From the NCBI GenBank assembly GCA_048594975.1, contig JBMDXQ010000006.1:1-64000 (forward strand): a stretch of DNA of 64,000 bases, read 5' to 3'. A program made the translations under genes and the position numbers. Source of the stretch: JBMDXB01 sp048594975. GTDB taxonomy: Bacteria; Acidobacteriota; Vicinamibacteria; Vicinamibacterales; 2-12-FULL-66-21. Position 1 is the first letter of the stretch, and every line of letters starts with the position of its first letter. Shown here one piece after another: positions 59,197-64,000 of this stretch. A model generated the notes under the pieces. The model was not told where the DNA came from, did not search any database, and saw nothing but the letters and a program-made list of their open reading frames with translations.

Positions 59197-60282
59197 ATGG
59201 CTGCGTCACCGACCGAAGCCGCGCAGGCACGGCTCGACGCGCACGTGCGCGAGATCGTACGATGGCATTTCGATCCGTCCACCGGCTGCCCGTTCTGGCT
59301 CGAGCGGGCGAAGCAGCTGGAGTTCGACCCGCTCGCCGCCGTGCAGGGCTTCGCCGACCTGCGCCGGTTCGGCCTGTTCGAGGACGAGTGGCTCCGCGGC
59401 GGCCCGGTCCGCCGCTGGGTGCCGAAGGCGTACGCCGACAGGCCGATCTACGTCTTCGAGACCGGCGGGACCACGGGCGTGCCCAAGACGCGGATCAACG
59501 TGGACGACTTCCGCATCGACTACGAGCTGTTCAGCGATGCGCTGCCCGAGGACAAGTTCCCAAAGGGATCGAACTGGCTCATGCTCGGGCCGAGCGGCCC
59601 GCGCCGCCTGCGCCTGGCGGTGGAGCATCTGGCGCAGCATCGCGGCGGCATCTGTTTCTGCGTCGATCTCGATCCGCGGTGGGTGATCAAGCTGATTCAG
59701 AAGAGCTGGACCGAGCATCTCGAGGCGTACAAGAACCACGTCATCGACCAGGCGGTCACCATCCTGGGCGCCGGCCACGACGTCCGCTGCCTGTTCACGA
59801 CGCCGAAGCTGCTCGAGGCGCTCGCGGTTCGGCTGGAGGGGAAGGGCACGACGATCCGCCGCGCCGGGATCACCGGCATCTTCTCCGGCGGCACCGAGTT
59901 CACGCCGCAGTGGAACCGGTTCGCACACGAGGAGCTGCTCGACGGCGCCTACATGACGCCGACCTACGGCAACACGCTGATGGGCCTGGCCGCCAGCGCG
60001 CCCTCGGGGCCGCACAACAACTACAAGATCACCTACTACGCGCCGCAACCGCGCGCCGTCGTCGAGGTCGTGGACTTCGACGACCCCGGGCGCGTCGTCG
60101 ACTACGGCCGGACCGGGCGCGTGAAGCTGACGACGCTGACGAAGGAGTTCTTCATGCCCGGCTTCCTCGAACGCGACGAGGGGGAGCGCGAGCCGCCGTA
60201 CGGGACCTACCCCTGGGACGGCGTCAGCGGCGTCCGGCCGTACCGGGGGTTTGCAGCGGCGACGACAGTAGGAGTTTACTGA
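59197..60282 (+). CDS. LuxE/phenylacetate-CoA-ligase-like adenylating enzyme
   Basis: A 361-residue adenylate-forming protein, shorter than a full acyl-CoA ligase and of the LuxE-like size. P-loop motif VFETGGTTGVPKTRI at about residue 88; later TGIFSGGTEFTPQW and TPTYGNTLMG match the acceptor/adenylate region (Y-G-N-T). The lysine-containing C-terminal lid of larger ANL enzymes is missing, consistent with transfer of the acyl group to a partner. The next gene encodes an acyl-reductase-like aldehyde dehydrogenase. Substrate unknown. Confidence 0.72.
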   Translation: MAASPTEAAQARLDAHVREIVRWHFDPSTGCPFWLERAKQLEFDPLAAVQGFADLRRFGLFEDEWLRGGPVRRWVPKAYADRPIYVFETGGTTGVPKTRINVDDFRIDYELFSDALPEDKFPKGSNWLMLGPSGPRRLRLAVEHLAQHRGGICFCVDLDPRWVIKLIQKSWTEHLEAYKNHVIDQAVTILGAGHDVRCLFTTPKLLEALAVRLEGKGTTIRRAGITGIFSGGTEFTPQWNRFAHEELLDGAYMTPTYGNTLMGLAASAPSGPHNNYKITYYAPQPRAVVEVVDFDDPGRVVDYGRTGRVKLTTLTKEFFMPGFLERDEGEREPPYGTYPWDGVSGVRPYRGFAAATTVGVY

Positions 60283-60284
60283 AG

Positions 60285-60402
60285 CGTGTCAATGCTGAAT
60301 GCTGAATGTCGACCCGGATCCTGAATGCTGAATCCTGAGGTGTACCGACGCTGAACGCCGATCGAAATCGGCATTTGGCCTTCAGCATTCGGCATTGACA
60401 CG
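60285..60402. mobile_element. 118-bp miniature inverted-repeat element
   Basis: Ends are 22-base inverted repeats: 60285-60306 begins CGTGTCAATGCTGAATG and 60381-60402 ends GCATTCGGCATTGACACG, 21 of 22 positions complementary. The interior contains extra CTGAATGCTGAAT units. It occupies nearly all of the 130 bases between the LuxE-like and LuxC-like genes. Confidence 0.75.
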
Positions 60403-60412
60403 AGGGCAGCAC

Positions 60413-61831
60413 ATGCTTCACCTCCCAATCCTCCGCTGGGGCCAGCCATACACTTCGATGGACGTGGACGAAGTCGTCCATTTCCAGACCGGCGAGCCGA
60501 TCGCGCGGGTCAGCCGCGCCAACAGCGGGCTGATCCAGCGTGACATGCGCAAGGCACGGCGCGCCCGTGATGTGCTGCGCGAGCTGCCGATCGACGAGCT
60601 GATCGCGCGCGTGGCCACGGCCGGCGAGCTCTACGCCAACGCCGAGCTGCCGATGGGCGACGGCACGCAGACCCCCGACGCGTTCGTCCACGCGCAGTCG
60701 GCGAGCACCGGCCTGCCCGAGCGGCTCTGCCGCGCGAACATGAAGAAGAACCTGTTCGTGCTGTCGGAGATGCGGCGTATCCTCGCGTCGCTCACCCGCG
60801 GGCTCGATCTCGACGTCCTCAGCTCCGGCTACGGCGAGGAGCGCGGCGTCCCTATCAGCTACCAGGCCCAGAGCCCAGTGCTCGGCCTCGTGCTGCCGTC
60901 GAACTCCCCCGGCGTGCATACGCTCTGGCTGCCGATCATCCCGATGCAGATCGGCCTCGTGCTCAAGCCCGGCCCGCAGGAGCCGTGGACGCCGTTTCGC
61001 ATGACCGAGGCGTTCTACCAGGCCGGCATCCCGCGCGAGGCGATCTCGATCTATCCCGGCGAGGCGGAGGTCGGCGCGGCGGTGCTCGCCCATTGCGAGC
61101 GCAGCCTGGTGTTCGGCGGCACGGCGACCGTCGATCGTTACCGCGGCGACCCCAGGGTGCAGGCGCACGGCCCCGGCTTCTCGAAGATCCTCTTCGGCGA
61201 CGACGTGGTGGACGACTGGGAGAAGTATCTCGACATCATGGTCGACAGCGTGTTCTCGAACAGCGGGCGCGGCTGCATCAACTGCTCCGGCATATGGGCC
61301 AGCCGCCATACGCGCGAGATCGCCGACGCCATCGCCCGTCGCCTGGCGAAGGTCCGGCCGCTCCCCCCGGATCACCCGGAGGCCAGCCTTGCCGCCTTCA
61401 CCGTCCCGGGGGCCGCCGAGGCAATCTCGAAGGCGATCGACGCCGACCTCCAGGCGCCCGGTGTCACCGACGTCACCGCGAAATACCGGGACACGCCGCG
61501 CGTGGTCAGGGACGGGCGGGCAGACTACCTGCTGCCGACCGTCGTCTACTGCGCCTCGTTCGACGCGGCGGTCGCGAACAAGGAGTACATGTTTCCCTTC
61601 GTCACCGTGGTGGAATGTCCGCAGGACCGGATGATCGGGGCCATTGGCCCGACGCTGGTCTGCAGTGCGATTACGAACGATCCTGCATTCCGCCGGCCGC
61701 TCGTGGACGCGGTGAACATCGACCGGCTGAACCTCGGACCCGTCCCCACCATCCAGCTGAATTGGCTGCAGCCGCACGAGGGGAACATCGTCGAGTTCCT
61801 GTTCCGCGCGCGCGCGTTCCAGATGGCTTGA
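60413..61831 (+). CDS. LuxC-like acyl reductase (aldehyde dehydrogenase fold)
   Basis: A 472-residue aldehyde-dehydrogenase-superfamily protein. The catalytic cysteine is in NSGRGCINCSGIW (about residue 290); PVLGLVLPSNSPGVHTLWLPII marks the nucleotide-binding fold and KEYMFPFVTVVECP the end region. The ATG at 60413 is chosen because the longer frame starts inside the inverted-repeat element. With the upstream LuxE-like gene it is predicted to reduce an activated acid (acyl-AMP or acyl-enzyme) to an aldehyde with NADPH. Confidence 0.8.
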   Translation: MLHLPILRWGQPYTSMDVDEVVHFQTGEPIARVSRANSGLIQRDMRKARRARDVLRELPIDELIARVATAGELYANAELPMGDGTQTPDAFVHAQSASTGLPERLCRANMKKNLFVLSEMRRILASLTRGLDLDVLSSGYGEERGVPISYQAQSPVLGLVLPSNSPGVHTLWLPIIPMQIGLVLKPGPQEPWTPFRMTEAFYQAGIPREAISIYPGEAEVGAAVLAHCERSLVFGGTATVDRYRGDPRVQAHGPGFSKILFGDDVVDDWEKYLDIMVDSVFSNSGRGCINCSGIWASRHTREIADAIARRLAKVRPLPPDHPEASLAAFTVPGAAEAISKAIDADLQAPGVTDVTAKYRDTPRVVRDGRADYLLPTVVYCASFDAAVANKEYMFPFVTVVECPQDRMIGAIGPTLVCSAITNDPAFRRPLVDAVNIDRLNLGPVPTIQLNWLQPHEGNIVEFLFRARAFQMA

Positions 61832-61860
61832 GCGCGTTTCGCGCGCTCGTCGCTCGTAGC

Positions 61861-61910
61861 GCAGGCCCTCAGGCCTGCCATGACGGCGCGCCGCGGCCCT
61901 GAAGGGCTGC
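61861..61910. repeat. REP-like palindrome pair
   Basis: GCAGGCCCTCAGGCCTGC (61861-61878) is followed after 17 bases by GCCCTGAAGGGCTGC (61896-61910). The second is the same palindrome found inside fdhA at 27017-27034. Confidence 0.65.
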
Positions 61911-62020
61911 ACGACGTTCACCAAAGTGCCGTACCCCTGAGCGGCTGTGGCAGCCATCAACGCAGATGCGATCCGGGTTTAGGATCGTGCCGGAGCCGGA
62001 GCTCCCCGGAGGACAATGGG

Positions 62021-63307
62021 ATGACCCGCACCGCACTCGTCTTCGTCTTTGCCCTCACCATGTCCGCGGCCGCCGGCGCGCAGTGGCTGCAGTGGCGCGG
62101 CCCGGCCCGCAACGGCGTGCTCCCCGCAGCGTCTGTTCCGCCGGCCTGGCCCGAGAAGGTGTCGATGACGTGGCGACAGCCGGTGGGCGAGGGCTACTCG
62201 TCGCCGGTTGTGGACGGGGGGCGGGTGTTCGTGCACAGCCGGCGCGATCCGCAGGAAATCGTTACCGCGATCGATCTTGCCACCGGTACGCCGGCGTGGA
62301 CCGACGGCTACGCCGCGCCGTTCACCAAGAACCAGTACGCCAAGGCAATGACGAAGGGGCCGTTCTCGACACCGCTCGTCTCCGGCGGCCGCCTGTTTAG
62401 GTTCGGCGTGACCGGCATCCTCTCCGCCTACGACGCCGGTTCCGGCCGGCTGCTGTGGCGCCGCGACTGGTCGAAGGAGATCGACACCTCGAAGCTGTTC
62501 ACCGGCACGGCGATGTCGCCGCTCCTGCATGACGGCCTGCTCATCGTCCACGTCGGCGACGACGGCGGCGGCGAGTTCCATGCGCTCGATCCGGCGACGG
62601 GGAAGCCGCGGTGGTCGCTCGCCGGAGACGGGCCGGGCTACGCGTCGCCGATCATGGCGACCTTCGGCGGCGTGCGGCACCTGGTGACGATGACGGACAA
62701 GGCGGTGGTGGGGATCGATCCCGCGGCCGGCCGGCTCCTCTGGCGCGTGCCGTTCCGCGACGAGTGGAACGAGAACATCGTCACGCCGGTCGTGGCCGGC
62801 GGCACCCTCGTCGTTTCCGGCACGCGCAAGGGCACGTTCGGCTACCGCGTCGAGAAGTCCGCGGACGGGTGGTCGGCGACGCAGGCCTGGCACAACGCCG
62901 AACTGCCGATGGACATGAGCAGCCCGGTGGTGGACGGGACGTTCGTTTTCGGCCTCTCGAACCGGCGCACGGGGCAGTTCTTCTGCCTGGACGCGGAGAC
63001 GGGCGTGCCGAAATGGACGACCGAGGGGCGCGCGGCGCAGAACGCGGTGCTGGTGAGCGCCGGAGCAAGCCTGGTCGCGCTGACCAGCGACGGCGACCTG
63101 CTGATCATCAGGCGGTCGCCGGAGCGGTTCGAGGAAGTGCGGCGCTACGAGGTCGCGGAGACGCCGACGTGGGCGCACCCGATCGTGATTGGGCGGCAGA
63201 TCGTCATTCGGGATGCCGAGTCGCTCTCGCTGTGGTCGTTGCGCGAGGGCGCTGAGGCCGGAATCGACTCAGAGGGCACGGAGCGCACGGTTCAATCCAG
63301 GTATTGA
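62021..63307 (+). CDS. Secreted PQQ-type beta-propeller protein 2
   Basis: A 428-residue paralog of the gene at 30500. Signal peptide (LVFVFALTMSAAAGA), then QWLQWRGPARNGVLPA and propeller repeats VTAIDLATGTPAWTDG, LSAYDAGSGRLLWRRD, FHALDPATGKPRWSLA, VVGIDPAAGRLLWRVP, FCLDAETGVPKWTTE. ATG at 62021 with GGAGGA about 8 bases upstream. The last 14 or so residues (DSEGTERTVQSRY) and the stop are read from the inverted-repeat element at 63268-63396, so the original C-terminus has been replaced. Probably a periplasmic scaffold. Confidence 0.88.
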   Translation: MTRTALVFVFALTMSAAAGAQWLQWRGPARNGVLPAASVPPAWPEKVSMTWRQPVGEGYSSPVVDGGRVFVHSRRDPQEIVTAIDLATGTPAWTDGYAAPFTKNQYAKAMTKGPFSTPLVSGGRLFRFGVTGILSAYDAGSGRLLWRRDWSKEIDTSKLFTGTAMSPLLHDGLLIVHVGDDGGGEFHALDPATGKPRWSLAGDGPGYASPIMATFGGVRHLVTMTDKAVVGIDPAAGRLLWRVPFRDEWNENIVTPVVAGGTLVVSGTRKGTFGYRVEKSADGWSATQAWHNAELPMDMSSPVVDGTFVFGLSNRRTGQFFCLDAETGVPKWTTEGRAAQNAVLVSAGASLVALTSDGDLLIIRRSPERFEEVRRYEVAETPTWAHPIVIGRQIVIRDAESLSLWSLREGAEAGIDSEGTERTVQSRY

Positions 63308-63396
63308 CTCAGAGACCACAGAGTCCACGGAGTCAACCAGGGTTTGCCCCGTGCCCTCTGAGTTGGAGCCCCTCCGTGGCCTCCGTGCCCTCTGAG
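63268..63396. mobile_element. 129-bp miniature inverted-repeat element
   Basis: Ends 63268-63290 (begins CTCAGAGGGCACGGAG) and 63374-63396 (ends CTCCGTGCCCTCTGAG) are complementary at 21 of 23 positions. The interior repeats related units (CACAGAGTCCACGGAG; CCGTGCCCTCTGAG). It overlaps the last 40 bases of the propeller gene. Confidence 0.75.
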
Positions 63397-63438
63397 TTGG
63401 AGACCTTCGTGGCCCCGCAGCCTTGCATGGCTCTCCGC

Positions 63439-63999
63439 TCAGAACCGGAATCCCAACCCCATGCGCACCTGGTTGATCTCGATCGCGTCGCGGCCGAGCG
63501 CGAACGCGGTCGCCAGGCCGTCGCCCGCCGAGATCCGCTTGTAGCGGTAGCCGATGTCGAACGTGAGCGGGCCGCCCTGCACGATGACGCCGCCGCCGCC
63601 GCCGAACATCGGCTCGGTGGTGCCGAGGAACGACAGCCCGGCGTTGGCGATCGCGCCGATCCGGCCGCCGCCGTCGATGCCGGTGTTCAGCCGCGCCACG
63701 CCGGCGGTGGCTTCGGCGTACGGCCGCACCGTCGAGTGCCGAGAGCCGATCACCCGGATGCCCCCCTCGCCGTACCACGCCGACAGCCGAACGTCGAACG
63801 GCATGAGGTCGGTCAGCAGATCGAGCGGCGATGCCTTCACGTCAGAGAGGCGTCCCGCCTCGCCGACGACCTGCAGGTAGTCACCGAGCGGCAGCGCGAT
63901 CGAGCCGCCGAAGGTCGGCGCCGACGCGGTGGTGGTGCCGAAGGTCATCCCGCCGAAGCCCTCGACGAGGCTGCCGCGCGTCTGCGCGACGCCGTCGGC
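63439..63999 (-). CDS. Outer-membrane beta-barrel protein, C-terminal part (cut by window edge)
   Basis: At least 186 residues, open to the right edge. Alternating hydrophobic strands with GGSIALPLGDYLQVVGEAG, FDVRLSAWYGEGGIRVIG, VRPYAEATAGVARL and FDIGYRYKRISAG, and a C-terminal phenylalanine (MGLGFRF) as required for barrel assembly. It looks like an OmpA-type or porin-like eight-strand barrel. Signal peptide and N-terminus are beyond the window. Confidence 0.82.
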   Translation of the reverse strand, partial: ADGVAQTRGSLVEGFGGMTFGTTTASAPTFGGSIALPLGDYLQVVGEAGRLSDVKASPLDLLTDLMPFDVRLSAWYGEGGIRVIGSRHSTVRPYAEATAGVARLNTGIDGGGRIGAIANAGLSFLGTTEPMFGGGGGVIVQGGPLTFDIGYRYKRISAGDGLATAFALGRDAIEINQVRMGLGFRF

Positions 64000-64000
64000 C

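Overview
The window is a high-GC metagenome-type contig that reads as two different genomes joined inside a formate dehydrogenase operon. Bases 1 to about 22.2 kb (probably to about 24.8 kb) look actinobacterial, most like an Acidimicrobiia/Ilumatobacter-type bacterium. The evidence is a GTP-dependent PEP carboxykinase, a glycan-uptake ABC locus, a mycobacterial-style Yx(FWY)xxD lipoprotein, and an intergenic palindrome family built on TCTGGGCGCG. From about 24.9 kb onward the gene content looks acidobacterial (Vicinamibacteria-like): D-aminoacylase paralogs, PQQ-type propellers, paired M16 peptidases, an orphan four-helix-bundle gene, and intergenic DNA full of short inverted or tandem repeats that never appear on the left. 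The taxonomic labels are inference from gene content; no search was possible.

Layout, left part. 1-5.6 kb: end of a sugar-binding protein, two sugar ABC permeases, a secreted glycoamylase-like protein and a GH39-like glycosidase (one operon for import and breakdown of an oligosaccharide). 5.6-9.7 kb: a four-helix membrane protein plus lipoprotein pair, an SMP-30 lactonase, and an unusual inositol-phosphatase/DUF3500 fusion. 9.8-20.3 kb: SDR, VOC, sulfatase-fold membrane enzyme, YceI, a frameshifted histone-deacetylase-family gene, DUF1330, pckG, a flavoprotein oxidase and its divergent HxlR-type regulator. 20.4-22 kb: acyl-CoA synthetase.

Formate dehydrogenase, 28.1 to 22.2 kb on the minus strand: fdhA (a selenoprotein, with UGA read through and a textbook SECIS hairpin), fdhB, a 37-residue coupled small ORF, fdhC and fdhE. 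The four downstream genes overlap stop-to-start.

Right part. 28-32.3 kb: glycolate/lactate-type oxidase, an inverted-repeat-flanked four-helix-bundle cassette, a PQQ propeller and a rhodanese whose second active-site cysteine is a UGA codon, a second probable selenoprotein. 32.3-45.9 kb: GT-C-like membrane protein, two D-aminoacylase paralogs, DUF5658, creatininase fusion, methyltransferase plus MutS-like membrane ATPase, GT2, a sodium symporter with a 37-residue membrane partner. 45.9-48 kb: anti-sigma/ECF sigma/membrane protein operon. 48-56.3 kb: aminotransferase, threonine dehydratase and GlcD-type oxidase; then DinB and two M16 peptidases. 56.4-61.8 kb: aminotransferase, malQ, and a LuxE/LuxC-like pair predicted to reduce a carboxylic acid to an aldehyde. 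62-64 kb: second PQQ propeller and part of an outer-membrane beta-barrel protein.

A recurring theme on the right is that short palindromic or inverted-repeat elements lie between genes and also inside or at the ends of coding sequences (fdhA, an aminotransferase, the four-helix protein, a PQQ protein, the start of an FAD oxidase). No tRNA, rRNA, CRISPR array or transposase gene was recognised.
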